Below, one piece after another: positions 16,552 through 25,385 of a stretch of DNA of 64,000 nt. The DNA lies in NCBI GenBank assembly GCA_045599325.1, contig JAZRVT010000031.1, forward strand, positions 1 through 64,000, read 5' to 3'. The stretch's first letter is position 1. Every line of letters starts with the position of its first letter. Below the pieces are notes generated by a model, which saw only the letters and a program-made list of their open reading frames with translations, did no database searches and was not told where the DNA came from. Position numbers and translations under genes: made by a program. The DNA is from Cacconaster sp045599325. GTDB lineage: Bacteria > Bacteroidota > Bacteroidia > Bacteroidales > UBA932.

Positions 16552-17961
16552 ATGTCGTACACAGCTTCCGATATCCAGCACATCGTCGAGGTCCAGCGGG
16601 CATTTTTCCGCACGGGGGCCACTCTGGATATCAAATGGCGCCTGCAGCAGCTGCGCAGGCTGCGCGACGCCGTCATCGCACACGAGAAAGAGTTTGAAGA
16701 AGCTCTGAACAAGGACCTTGGCCGGAGCGCCACGGAGGCCTACCTATGTGACATAGGCCCTATTGTGGTGGAAATCAATGAGATGCTCCGCGGCCTGAGG
16801 CGGTGGGCCCGCCCGGAGAAGCATTTCAGCGGGCTGATGTGCTTTCCGAGCATCATCACAAAGGTCTACAAGATGCCTTATGGCGTCACGCTTGTGATAA
16901 GCCCATTCAACTTCCCTATCCTGCTGACGCTCGGAGTGGTCGCCGCCAGCATCTGCGGAGGCAACACTGTGGTCATCAAGACCAGCGCCAAATCCGCCGC
17001 CTGCACCGCCACGCTGAAGGCGTTCATTGCAGAGGTGTTCCCTCCGGAATTCGTCACTCTGATAGACGGCGGACACGATGTGGCTGATATGTGCCTGGAG
17101 CAGAGGTGGGACAAGATTTTCTACACCGGCTCCCCGAAAGTGGGGAGACACGTCCTGGCCAAGGCTGCGGAGAATCTGACGCCCGTCGCTCTGGAGCTGG
17201 GCGGGGAAACAGGAAACTGGTGCATTGTGCGCAAGGACGCCGACATCAGAGACGCCGCCCGCAAGATTGCCTTTTTCAAGATCTGCAATGCGGGCCAGAT
17301 ATGCATCAATATCAACCAGGTGGCTGTCGCTCAGGAAATTGCGGGGGAATTTCTGGAAGCCTTGAAGGAGGCGTTCCGGAAGCAGATCGGCGAGGACGCG
17401 CAGGACAATGAGGAGTATCCTAAGATGATCACTGCCCAGGCGTATGAAAAGTGCGCTGCCACAACCGAAAGGTATAGGGAGCGCATCGTCTTCGGCGGCA
17501 AGGGCAATGAGGCAGAATGCCGCTACTCGCCTACGCTCATCTATCCGGTCGGCATAGATGAGGACATCGTGAAAAGCGAGCTCTTCTGCCCTCTGCTGCC
17601 TGTTGTTCCTTTCAGGGATGATGAGGTGGATACACTTCTCGATGTCATCGAAAGCAGGGAGCATCCGCTTGCGATGTATCTGTTCACCAAGGACATACGA
17701 TGGGCTGAACGTGTGATGGGCTCTGCTCAGTACGGCGGCGGCTGCATCAACGAGGTCTGCGTCCATATGATGGTGAAAGGGGTGCCTTTCGGAGGCGTCG
17801 GCCATTCCGGGATGGGCGCCTACCACGGCGAATGGGGCTTCCGCGAATTCACCCACGCCTCGACAGTCCTGAAAGGAAGCACCCGCCTGAACCTCTCCCT
17901 GAGGGAACACCCTTACAACGACAAGAAAATCCTCCCCCTCCTGCGACGCCTGGAGAGATAG
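16552..17961 (+). CDS. Aldehyde dehydrogenase (class 3-like)
   Basis: A 469-residue NAD(P)-dependent aldehyde dehydrogenase of the compact class 3-like type. Motifs: the proline-asparagine pocket SPFNFPILLTLGVVA, coenzyme-binding FYTGSPKVGR, the catalytic glutamate region LELGGETGNW, and the nucleophile NAGQICININ (Cys). The C-terminal PFGGVGHSGMGAYHGEWGF is also typical. The usual GGK in the glutamate motif is GGE here, a noticeable substitution next to an otherwise intact active site. It oxidises aldehydes of unknown identity. It is probably cotranscribed with the small gene 14 bases upstream and converges on the aminotransferase gene. Confidence 0.88.
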   Translation: MSYTASDIQHIVEVQRAFFRTGATLDIKWRLQQLRRLRDAVIAHEKEFEEALNKDLGRSATEAYLCDIGPIVVEINEMLRGLRRWARPEKHFSGLMCFPSIITKVYKMPYGVTLVISPFNFPILLTLGVVAASICGGNTVVIKTSAKSAACTATLKAFIAEVFPPEFVTLIDGGHDVADMCLEQRWDKIFYTGSPKVGRHVLAKAAENLTPVALELGGETGNWCIVRKDADIRDAARKIAFFKICNAGQICININQVAVAQEIAGEFLEALKEAFRKQIGEDAQDNEEYPKMITAQAYEKCAATTERYRERIVFGGKGNEAECRYSPTLIYPVGIDEDIVKSELFCPLLPVVPFRDDEVDTLLDVIESREHPLAMYLFTKDIRWAERVMGSAQYGGGCINEVCVHMMVKGVPFGGVGHSGMGAYHGEWGFREFTHASTVLKGSTRLNLSLREHPYNDKKILPLLRRLER

Positions 17962-18000
17962 CCGGTCGCGGCTGGAGACTGGCGGCTTGAAAGCACCTGA

Positions 18001-18029
18001 GAAGTGCAATCCGGGGTTTCCCGCACTTC
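18001..18029. terminator. Hairpin between converging ALDH and aminotransferase genes
   Basis: GAAGTGC (18001-18007) pairs with GCACTTC (18023-18029), and the loop contains a short GGG/CCC stem. It lies in the 74-base gap between the two converging stops. No long T-run follows, so efficiency is uncertain. Confidence 0.4.
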
Positions 18030-18035
18030 CGGAAC

Positions 18036-19313
18036 TTACCGGATGGCATCCTTGATGCAGTCCACGATGTAGCGGACGTCGTCGTCAGTGACGTACGGGC
18101 CTGCTGGAAGGCAGAAACCGACCTTGAAGAGCTCCTCCTCCACCCCGTTAGTGTAAACTGAAGCCCCGGCATAGACCGGTTGCTTGTGCATCGGCTTCCA
18201 GAGCGGGCGGCATTCGACTTTACGGTCAAGCATAAAGACGCGCAGCGCCTCGACGTTGGCGTTCGGCTGGCAGTCGGTCACTGCCGAATCCACTGCGTGT
18301 ATCACGCCTGCAGCGCCACCGACAGCGGTCTTTATGACCTCCTTGTATGCACTCTCCTGCCCTGCCACGTGGACTGACGGATCGATAGTCGCAGCGCAGA
18401 GCCAGAAATTGGCGTCATAGCGCGGATCCGCCGGCTGCTTGTGGATATGGATGCCGGGCACATCAGCCAGCAGCTCCTCATAGAGAGCCTGAACGTGCTG
18501 ATGATGTGCAATGTGATCCGCCAGCACAGTCATCTGGCCGCGGCCGATACCTGCGCAGACATTCGACATACGGTAGTTGTAGCCGATGGCCGTATGCTCA
18601 TAATACGGATACGCATCGCGGGCCTGGGTGGCATACCACATTATCTCGTTGGCCTCCTCCTTGCTGCGGCAGATAAGCGCGCCGCCGCCCGAAGTGGTGA
18701 TCATCTTGTTGCCGTTGAACGAAAGCACACCGTACTTGCCGAAAGTGCCGAGCACCTGCCCGCCGAAGCGCGAGCCCATACCCTCAGCGGCATCCTCCAC
18801 CACAGGAATCCCGTACTTGTCGGCAATTGCCATAATCTCGTCGATGCGGTAAGGCATACCGTAGAGCGCCACGGGCACGATGGCCTTCGGATATTTGCCG
18901 GTCACGGCCTTGCGCTCCACTATCGCCTTCTCCAGCAGCGCCGGATCCATATTCCAGGTCTCAGACTCAGAGCCGATGAACACCGGCTTCGCCCCAAGAT
19001 AAGTGATCGGATGCGAAGAGGCGCAGAAGGTGAAGCTCTGCACGCACACCTCATCGCCCGGACCCACGCCGCACGCCAGCAGAGCCAGATGCACCGCGGC
19101 AGTGCCCGCGCTCAGGCAGACCACCGTCCTGTCCAGCTTTGAGCCGCCAGAGCATCCGTTGGCGAACTCTGCCAGATCCTGCTCGAAAGCATTCACATTC
19201 GGGCCCATCGGCACCACCCAGTTGGTGTCGAAAGCCTCTTTGACATATTTCTGTTCGAAACCCTCCTCGCTCATATGAGCCAGACAGAGGTAAATCATTT
19301 TGCGGTCAGACAT
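18036..19313 (-). CDS. PglE/EpsN-like sugar aminotransferase (DegT family)
   Basis: A 425-residue PLP enzyme of the DegT/DnrJ/EryC1/StrS family. The N-terminus EAFDTNWVVPMGPNVNAFE, the SAGTAAVHLALLA motif, VVEDAAEGMGSRFGG and the PLP-lysine segment SFNGNKMITTSGGG closely follow UDP-4-amino-sugar transaminases such as PglE. These act on the UDP-4-keto-6-deoxy-HexNAc made by a PglF-type dehydratase; one is encoded at 60719-62629. It is the last gene of the minus-strand block that also holds a PglD-like acyltransferase, an NRPS and a CapK-like enzyme, so the amino group it installs is a plausible acylation site. Direct proof of the substrate is lacking. Confidence 0.85.
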   Translation of the reverse strand: MSDRKMIYLCLAHMSEEGFEQKYVKEAFDTNWVVPMGPNVNAFEQDLAEFANGCSGGSKLDRTVVCLSAGTAAVHLALLACGVGPGDEVCVQSFTFCASSHPITYLGAKPVFIGSESETWNMDPALLEKAIVERKAVTGKYPKAIVPVALYGMPYRIDEIMAIADKYGIPVVEDAAEGMGSRFGGQVLGTFGKYGVLSFNGNKMITTSGGGALICRSKEEANEIMWYATQARDAYPYYEHTAIGYNYRMSNVCAGIGRGQMTVLADHIAHHQHVQALYEELLADVPGIHIHKQPADPRYDANFWLCAATIDPSVHVAGQESAYKEVIKTAVGGAAGVIHAVDSAVTDCQPNANVEALRVFMLDRKVECRPLWKPMHKQPVYAGASVYTNGVEEELFKVGFCLPAGPYVTDDDVRYIVDCIKDAIR

Positions 19314-19369
19314 ATTATTGTTCTATTATCATTTCAACATATATTCGCATCAGTGGCCGTATCTCCGGA

Positions 19370-20677
19370 TCAGAGGTACCTGGCGCACTTCTGAGAGTAC
19401 AGCTTGTGCTTCCTGCTGCTGATTTCCGGAGGAGTGACGATGAAATTCACCGCGACCTCCGCGTCACTTCCCAGAAGGTCTCTGACGACAGATATCAGAT
19501 GGTCCTTGTCCGGGCAGCCGGCAGAAGGGTCCATATTGATGTTCAATGAATATTCCGTTACATCTTCCTGGACGAACTGCACCTGCCGCAGCGACGGGAT
19601 TGCCCAGATCGAAGGCGGGAGAACCATAGGCACTGGAGAACCGGAGGTGTCATATATCATATCGCACTTACGGTAATCGAGAAGCCTGATCACGAGCGGC
19701 TCTCCGTCCGGCAGGGCCTGAAGGCATACAGCCACATCTCCGATGTCATACCGCACCAGCGGCATCGCCTTGTTTACAAGGTCGGTGACGACCACCCTGC
19801 CGGGATGGCCCGGCGCAACGGGGACATCGCTATCGAAATCGAGCAGTTCAATTTTGCAGTTTGCCTTGTTGAGACGGAACACGTTGCCGGGGCCATCCTG
19901 TTCTGACTGCCCCATCAGGCCTTCCTCCTCATTGGCATACTGAGCCACAACGTGCAGCCCGAGCGTGTCCACGATGCGCGAGCGGACATTGTCTGTCAGC
20001 ATTTCGCTGATTGTGATGAAAGCCAGATTGCGCGGCAATGAAGTGCCGGTCCTCACAGCGAACTCCGTCAGACGGTCGACCACAGATGCATATCCTTTAA
20101 CGAAACGGATATGCTTCCTGCGGATCAGGTCAACCACATTGCTGAAAGTCTCATCGCTGAAATCCTTTACATACCCGAACCAGATGTTCTGTTCCTTCTC
20201 GTATCTCAGCATCCTGCCCTCGGGGTCAGGGATCTCAAGGGAGCGCAGGTAGAGCATTGGCACACAGGAGTGGAAACCGAACTGTTCGTTGCAGGCCTTC
20301 AATGTCGCAATGCGCCTTACATTGCTCTCCTTGTCCTGGTATGCATAGAAAGGAGTGCCCGTCGTGCCGCTGGTGACGTGGCAGATGCATTCCGACTTGT
20401 CACCGGCAATGAAATCATCAGGGGACTTCAGAATCACAAGCTTGTTTATGACAGGGAAATCCTTCCAGGAATCTCCCGCTACACCCTGATAGAAGAGAGT
20501 GTTCTTCTTTGCGTATGCGAGGGCGGCTTCCAGACGCTCTTCAATAAGAGAGGCGCTCTTTTCGGGATGCAGCATAATGCTACGCACGTCACGGTAATGG
20601 CGCCACATAGCCGCTCCGGATGTGAAATCCTTGAACCAGAAGATTTTGCGCTTAATCCAGTTAACCACGCCGATCAC
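19370..20677 (-). CDS. CapK/PaaK-like adenylate-forming enzyme
   Basis: A 435-residue member of the phenylacetate-CoA ligase-like branch of adenylating enzymes. The phosphate-binding loop is CHVTSGTTGTPFYAY; later motifs include AQYANEEEGLMGQ and MPLVRYDIGDVAVCL (the YxxGD adenylate motif). CapK-type members in capsule loci are thought to activate a carboxylic acid for transfer. It starts at a GTG (20677) that overlaps the NRPS stop by four bases, so the two are tightly coupled and probably act in one pathway. It might load a second acid or complete a thioester. Substrate unknown. Confidence 0.82.
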   Translation of the reverse strand: MIGVVNWIKRKIFWFKDFTSGAAMWRHYRDVRSIMLHPEKSASLIEERLEAALAYAKKNTLFYQGVAGDSWKDFPVINKLVILKSPDDFIAGDKSECICHVTSGTTGTPFYAYQDKESNVRRIATLKACNEQFGFHSCVPMLYLRSLEIPDPEGRMLRYEKEQNIWFGYVKDFSDETFSNVVDLIRRKHIRFVKGYASVVDRLTEFAVRTGTSLPRNLAFITISEMLTDNVRSRIVDTLGLHVVAQYANEEEGLMGQSEQDGPGNVFRLNKANCKIELLDFDSDVPVAPGHPGRVVVTDLVNKAMPLVRYDIGDVAVCLQALPDGEPLVIRLLDYRKCDMIYDTSGSPVPMVLPPSIWAIPSLRQVQFVQEDVTEYSLNINMDPSAGCPDKDHLISVVRDLLGSDAEVAVNFIVTPPEISSRKHKLYSQKCARYL

Positions 20678-23553
20678 TTGATATACTCCTTCAAATATAA
20701 GTCAAACCTATTCCGGAACAAAGATACATTCTTGCCGGCATTGATGCGGCACCCGGATGAAATATTGTAATGCAAATTATCCTTCAGGAAGAACAGTTCT
20801 ATGTCCAGATACTCTATGGGCTCATATATGCAATATGGAAAGTCAACCATCCGGATTCTGAACGGGCTCTCGCCGTATGTGCATTCCCTGACGGTCAGAT
20901 TATTGACCAGTACAGGGTCGCGGCCGGAAGAGACATCCCCATTGACAAATTCCGGACTCTTTCCTGCCAGGCACTGTTCTACCTGCCTGCTGACCATTTC
21001 CGGAACACTGGCGCCATCCACACCTTCGAGGTCAAGGAAAACTGTAAACATCTTGATGTAAGCACCGAAAGAATGGAGCACTGCCGAAGTGATCCTGTTG
21101 TCGAACATCCAGTTGACCGCCACCCTGGAGGACGAAGTGCAGTCGGAGAGCGCTCTGACGGCCGCTGATATTGCATAAACGTTCAGCGTAAGGCCGGAAC
21201 GCCTGCCGGCATTCTCAATGTCGCACATTGACAGGAGCGTGTCATACTGCTGTGTATGGTAGTGGAGCCGGCCTTCGGAAGCGGCCTCCGGAAGCGGGGT
21301 GAAGGACCACCCTTCAAGGTCAGACGCAGTGCCGGGGCTATGGCAGCCGCGCAGGGCGTCAGCCGCACATCTGAAAAAGTCATCCTCAGGAAGGCTTTCC
21401 CCTCTGTATGCCAGGAACAGGCTGTCCATAAAGATGCCGAAGGATGTCCCGTCAAAGATGAGATGATGAAAGTCGAGAAACAGATATCCGCCATCAGAGC
21501 CGGCATAAATAAAGGCTCTCCATAACAGGCCTCCGTCCAGCGGGAAAGGCTTGAGCGATTCCTTGATGAGAGATTCCGGAGAGGCATCCGCCTCAAGGGG
21601 TCTGACCGCGACGGGCGGCACAGCGCCAGGCAAATAGCGGAGAGTTCCGGCTGACGGATCGACAGTGCAGGAAAGCGCCGGATGGTGGCGTGCCACAAGC
21701 AGCAGTGCGTCATACAGCCTTTCAGTGTCGCAGTCAGATTCGAAGCGGAACAGGAGCGGATTGTTCCACATTATCGCCCCGGGGTCTGTAAGCTGGGTGT
21801 CAAGCACCCGCTTCTGGAAGGGGCTCAGGCAGACCTGTCCGGCCTCCCGGCACCCGCCGCCGCCAGCTGATGCAGACTCGACTGCCGCCGCAATGCCCTC
21901 TGCAGACCGTCTTTCATACACAGTCTTCACGGTCAATGGAAGTTCCGGCAGTCCGGCCACCAGAGCGGCCACATTCAAAGAGTTGCCGCCGAAGGAGAAC
22001 AAGTCATCCCGAAGGCCTATGCACTCTATGCCGAGCACTCTGCGTATGGCTGAGAGCACCTTTTCCTGAAGAGGGTTCAAGGTTTCAGAGCCGGCACATC
22101 CTGCCGCCAGCAGTTCCATCATCTTCCCGAGGTCTCTCTTCCCGCGGCCGTTTACCGGAATTGCGTCAACGCGGCGGAGGAAGCCGGGAAACATTGCTTC
22201 CGGCAGTTTGCATTTCAGCCTGCAGGCAAGCTCCTCGCGGCTGGCAGAACCCTCATAGAGCAGACAGAGGACCCCTTTCTCATTCACAACAGCCGCAGCG
22301 GCGTCCACACCCTCACAGGAGAGGGCTGCGTATTCTATTTCCGTTGTATTCATCCGCACACCGCGCACCTTGACCATATCATCCCTGCGGCCGCAGAAAA
22401 GCCACTCACCGGATGGAAGCACCCGTGCATAATCACCAGTGCGGAACATCCGCCGCCCCGGCTCGAACGGGCAGTCCATAAAACGCTCACGAGTCAGAGA
22501 CTCATTATTGTAATAGCCCGCGGCCAGTCCGTCGGAGCAGATGAATATCTCACCTGTCTGGCCATCCGGAACCGGCACCAGCCGTTCGTCGAGCAGCCAC
22601 GCGCTCACGCCCCTGACAGGTCTTCCTATCGGGACAGGGGTCTCCCCTCCTTTCAGGAAATATGACAGCCCGGGGCCGGACTCAGTCATCCCGTACACAT
22701 TCTTGACAACCGTCCCTTGCGGGAAAGGATGCAATATCTCTGGCATACGTCCGCCCGTCGACGAATAGTACTTAACTCCGGCGGCCTTGCTGACGAGACT
22801 CTTGACAACCTCACCGACAGAGAACATATGGACCACATCATTCTCTTTCAGCAGAGCGCTCAGCGCATCCAGGTTGCGCATAAGGTTTTCGGGCACGATA
22901 CGGCAGGCCGCCCCGCACATCAGAGGCACGAAGATATCGGGAAGGCCGGCAAGGAAGCAGAAATCAAGGGCACAGACAAACTGACGGCCAGGTGCCGCCA
23001 GACCGGCGACCCCTTCAAGCATATAGTCAAAAAGGAAGGAAAGACTGCCGAGAGTATGGAGGACAGCCTTGGGATGGCCTGTAGTGCCTGAAGTGAAGAT
23101 GAGAGCGGCCGACCCGCCCTCTGTGCTGAAATCTATGTCGCCGCACTCCTGACAGCCGAAGCCAGGTCCGTCCAGCAGAATAACCGGTACGGAGCAGGTC
23201 TGCCGCAGGCCACTGTTCCGCTCCCAGAGTCCGCAGGTGGATATTACAGCTGCCGGGGAGCATTCCGACAGGACAGCGGCATTGTATTCCAGAGGATTGG
23301 CATCAGAGATGGCGACGAATGCCATACCGGCCTTCAGGACACCGAGGGCAGCAACCGGAAAATCAGCGCTCCTCGGCAGGAGGAGAGCCACAAAGCCGCC
23401 TTCACTCCTGCTGCATTTCCCGCGAAGGCAGCGTGCGACAGCATTAGACCGCTGCCTGACTTCTGAATAAGTCAGGCAGCGCACGGCATCAATGACGGCA
23501 ATGTCATCGCCCTTTTCTACAGATACAGCGTTTATTCTCCGGAGGAATGACAT
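20674..23553 (-). CDS. NRPS protein: adenylation-carrier-condensation (959 aa)
   Basis: Domain order is unusual for a complete NRPS protein. The adenylation domain spans about 1-480: AALIFTSGTTGHPKAV at 149-163, YGMTESGPG at 287, RTGDYARVLPSGEW at 371 and the C-terminal NGRGKRD lysine near 472. The carrier domain has DDLFSFGGNSLN (Ser525 for phosphopantetheine). The terminal condensation domain has the HHLIFDG active site at 696-702. There is no thioesterase. The start at 23553 (MSFLRR) is chosen; the longer frame to 23685 reads cysteine-rich shadow of the upstream gene. A module ending in condensation should join the loaded acid to an external amine or alcohol. Between PglD- and PglE-like genes, that acceptor could be an amino sugar (inference). 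Confidence 0.88.
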   Translation of the reverse strand: MSFLRRINAVSVEKGDDIAVIDAVRCLTYSEVRQRSNAVARCLRGKCSRSEGGFVALLLPRSADFPVAALGVLKAGMAFVAISDANPLEYNAAVLSECSPAAVISTCGLWERNSGLRQTCSVPVILLDGPGFGCQECGDIDFSTEGGSAALIFTSGTTGHPKAVLHTLGSLSFLFDYMLEGVAGLAAPGRQFVCALDFCFLAGLPDIFVPLMCGAACRIVPENLMRNLDALSALLKENDVVHMFSVGEVVKSLVSKAAGVKYYSSTGGRMPEILHPFPQGTVVKNVYGMTESGPGLSYFLKGGETPVPIGRPVRGVSAWLLDERLVPVPDGQTGEIFICSDGLAAGYYNNESLTRERFMDCPFEPGRRMFRTGDYARVLPSGEWLFCGRRDDMVKVRGVRMNTTEIEYAALSCEGVDAAAAVVNEKGVLCLLYEGSASREELACRLKCKLPEAMFPGFLRRVDAIPVNGRGKRDLGKMMELLAAGCAGSETLNPLQEKVLSAIRRVLGIECIGLRDDLFSFGGNSLNVAALVAGLPELPLTVKTVYERRSAEGIAAAVESASAGGGGCREAGQVCLSPFQKRVLDTQLTDPGAIMWNNPLLFRFESDCDTERLYDALLLVARHHPALSCTVDPSAGTLRYLPGAVPPVAVRPLEADASPESLIKESLKPFPLDGGLLWRAFIYAGSDGGYLFLDFHHLIFDGTSFGIFMDSLFLAYRGESLPEDDFFRCAADALRGCHSPGTASDLEGWSFTPLPEAASEGRLHYHTQQYDTLLSMCDIENAGRRSGLTLNVYAISAAVRALSDCTSSSRVAVNWMFDNRITSAVLHSFGAYIKMFTVFLDLEGVDGASVPEMVSRQVEQCLAGKSPEFVNGDVSSGRDPVLVNNLTVRECTYGESPFRIRMVDFPYCIYEPIEYLDIELFFLKDNLHYNISSGCRINAGKNVSLFRNRFDLYLKEYIK

Positions 23554-24164
23554 ATCTTCACAGCCGGGACACCGGCAACGGTATCCCCTTCCATTACATC
23601 GCCTGTCACGGCACTCCCCGACCCCACAGTCGACCAGGCACCGGCTTTCAGCCCCTGGTTCACCACCGCAGCGGCACCGATCCATACGCCTTCTCCGAGG
23701 TGCACGCCCCCGCAGAGCGTGGCGTGCGGAGCGACGTGGCAGAAATCCGCCAGAGAGCAGTCGTGGCCGACCGATGCCCCGGTGTTCACAATGCAGTGAT
23801 CCCCGACAACAGCGTCAGCATTGACCACAGCGCCCGGCATCACCACCGTCCCCCTGCCGATCCTTGCTGAAGGCGACACAACCGCCGAGGGATGGACGAA
23901 TGAAGGGAACTCCACATCTCCCAGACTCTCCGCGATCCTCTTGCGGTCACGGTTATTCCCCACGCTCACGACAACCGACTGACACCCTTCAGCCGAGTGA
24001 AGCACCGGCAGACCGGCAACTTCATTGACGGCCGCATTGTCGTCAATGAAAGCAGCCACCTTTCCGCCACCGGCCTCAACAATCTCCCTGACCACCTTCC
24101 CGTGGCCACCGGCACCATAGAGATAAGTCCTGGCCCTTAATGTCCGTAATACAACTTTTATCAC
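23532..24164 (-). CDS. PglD/NeuD-like sugar O/N-acyltransferase
   Basis: A 210-residue two-domain acyltransferase. The N-terminal Rossmann-like part has YLYGAGGHGKVVREIVE; the C-terminal left-handed beta-helix is built from hexapeptide repeats (VVSPSARIGRGTVVMPGAVV, VNTGASVGHDCSLAD with the catalytic histidine). Families PglD and NeuD acetylate UDP-4-amino sugars or sialic acid. The start is a GTG at 24164, and its first codons overlap the end of the PIN-domain remnant, so this gene may have lost its original upstream region. It overlaps the NRPS start by 22 bases. With the PglE-like gene it completes a bacillosamine-type sugar route. Confidence 0.82.
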   Translation of the reverse strand: MIKVVLRTLRARTYLYGAGGHGKVVREIVEAGGGKVAAFIDDNAAVNEVAGLPVLHSAEGCQSVVVSVGNNRDRKRIAESLGDVEFPSFVHPSAVVSPSARIGRGTVVMPGAVVNADAVVGDHCIVNTGASVGHDCSLADFCHVAPHATLCGGVHLGEGVWIGAAAVVNQGLKAGAWSTVGSGSAVTGDVMEGDTVAGVPAVKICHSSGE

Positions 24165-24303
24165 AATTCTCTTGGAATATATGTCACAATATCTGCCAGC
24201 GGCAACTTACTGCCTTTCTCGCGAATGGCAGCACATTCATATAACCAGCTTTCGTAAAATGGATAAGCACATCAGCATCCAGCACTATCTTCCTCCTCTC
24301 CAT
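24161..24303 (-). pseudogene. PIN-domain toxin-like gene remnant, internally deleted and frameshifted
   Basis: From ATG 24303 (overlapping the ImmA-like gene by 32 bases) the frame reads MERRKIVLDADVLIHFTKAG, the metal-binding opening of a PIN-domain protein, then stops early. In another frame the DNA continues with FYESWLYECAAI and REKGSKLPLADIVTYIP, which looks like the normal C-terminus of such proteins, ending at 24161. About 100 central residues are missing. PIN genes commonly follow XRE/ImmA pairs in Bacteroidetes (recollection). This is therefore best read as the third gene of a three-gene module, destroyed by an internal deletion. Confidence 0.6.
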
Positions 24304-25006
24304 ACCCAATCATATTCAGCAGTTCCATATAATGCCCCTCAGAGATTTTCTCCTTGTCATATAAAATTTTGGCCATCGAGCCAAAATCACCGATCACAAG
24401 CCCCTCATTACCTGCAGTCTGATACAAACGCCTGTCATAACCACGTAAAGCAGCTTCGCGTGTAATACTGATGCACAACAGCCTCTCTGCACACACATTG
24501 GTAATTAAACTCAACTCTTTGAGCCTCACGGTCATCGTTGTGTGCGAAACACCGAACAACGACTCCAGCCGCAAGATTGTATCCACACTTATATCCTTTG
24601 CTATCAACTCATTATTCGGAATGATACTGCATATCCCAGTCCTCGGCATAAGCAAAGCGGATGCAAACATATTTGCTGAACGCTCAGACGGACTGGCATC
24701 GAACTCGCTGCCGCTAAAATGCGGCTCGGGTTTCTCATCAAAAAAAAGATGGAAAAGTTCATGCGCAATGGTGAAATGCTGACAACCGCGTGTCGAATTA
24801 CTGTTCACCAAAATAAACCTGCCCCTGGCATCAGGACTCCTGAGCGACAACCCCCAGAGCGATTCCGACAGCGGGCGGAACATAGTCATTATATTAAGCT
24901 GGCGCACAATGGTCATCGTATTCAAAGGCTCCACACCAGTAGCATTCAGCATCCCCCTCATCTTGGCGGCCAGATTCTCCGCCTGTTCCATAGTCAACTT
25001 ACTCAT
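24272..25006 (-). CDS. ImmA/IrrE-type metallopeptidase
   Basis: A 244-residue cytoplasmic protein with the zinc motif HELFH in TIAHELFHLFFDEKP (about residue 80), followed at the usual distance by a S-x-R-S-A-N-M-F-A-S-A-L-L-M-P segment. These are the diagnostic features of COG2856/ImmA-IrrE peptidases. Family members cleave or relieve their partner XRE-type repressors, in mobile elements or toxin-antitoxin-like units. Its start overlaps the XRE gene by eight bases and its end overlaps the PIN remnant. Residues beyond about 150 contain a helical region that may sense a signal or bind the partner. Confidence 0.85.
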   Translation of the reverse strand: MSKLTMEQAENLAAKMRGMLNATGVEPLNTMTIVRQLNIMTMFRPLSESLWGLSLRSPDARGRFILVNSNSTRGCQHFTIAHELFHLFFDEKPEPHFSGSEFDASPSERSANMFASALLMPRTGICSIIPNNELIAKDISVDTILRLESLFGVSHTTMTVRLKELSLITNVCAERLLCISITREAALRGYDRRLYQTAGNEGLVIGDFGSMAKILYDKEKISEGHYMELLNMIGYGEEEDSAGC

Positions 25007-25337
25007 TGTCCATCAACCGCAGCATTTTAATATAATTCATCACAACACCCTTGAATGCGGCGACTTCACGCATATCACTCTCACATAGGCCATCAGCTCT
25101 GAAAGCGCAGGCAAGCATACATTGCAGAGCATTCTTATCTTCCGAAAAAAGAGTGCTCAGCTCGCAGCCGAACAACTTGCTGGCAGACTCCAGCACCTCT
25201 ATCGGAGCCTCTCTCTCACCCGACTCATAATTGGAATAAGTTGATCGCTTGACACCAAGAAAGTCAGCAACTTTCTCCTGTGTTAACCTGTTTGCTTCAC
25301 GCAAAACTTTTAAATTATTACCGACAGTATTACTCAT
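24999..25337 (-). CDS. XRE-family helix-turn-helix regulator
   Basis: The chosen ATG at 25337 (MSNTVGNNLKVLREANRLTQ) gives 112 residues; the frame reaches 25379 but would then begin only a few bases from the predicted transcription start. Residues ~5-60 form a Cro/CI-type HTH (LTQEKVADFLGVKRSTYSNYESGEREAP). The C-terminal half is helical and may contact the ImmA-like partner, whose gene overlaps by eight bases. A perfect 11-bp inverted repeat covers its promoter (25386-25429), so autorepression is likely. Confidence 0.85.
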   Translation of the reverse strand: MSNTVGNNLKVLREANRLTQEKVADFLGVKRSTYSNYESGEREAPIEVLESASKLFGCELSTLFSEDKNALQCMLACAFRADGLCESDMREVAAFKGVVMNYIKMLRLMDNE

Positions 25338-25385
25338 AATAGCGCATTTCAATATATTACAAAAATTTACGACTATCATTACTAC

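Noticed and set aside
16744..18009. Long minus-strand frame (421 residues) opposite the aldehyde dehydrogenase
   Set aside because: Complete ALDH motifs are on the plus strand; the antisense product has no domain signal.
23554..23685. Cysteine-rich 44-residue N-terminal extension on the NRPS frame, resembling a modified-peptide precursor
   Set aside because: It lies wholly within the PglD-like coding sequence in another frame; ATG 23553 gives a normal adenylation-domain start, so the cysteines are a shadow effect.
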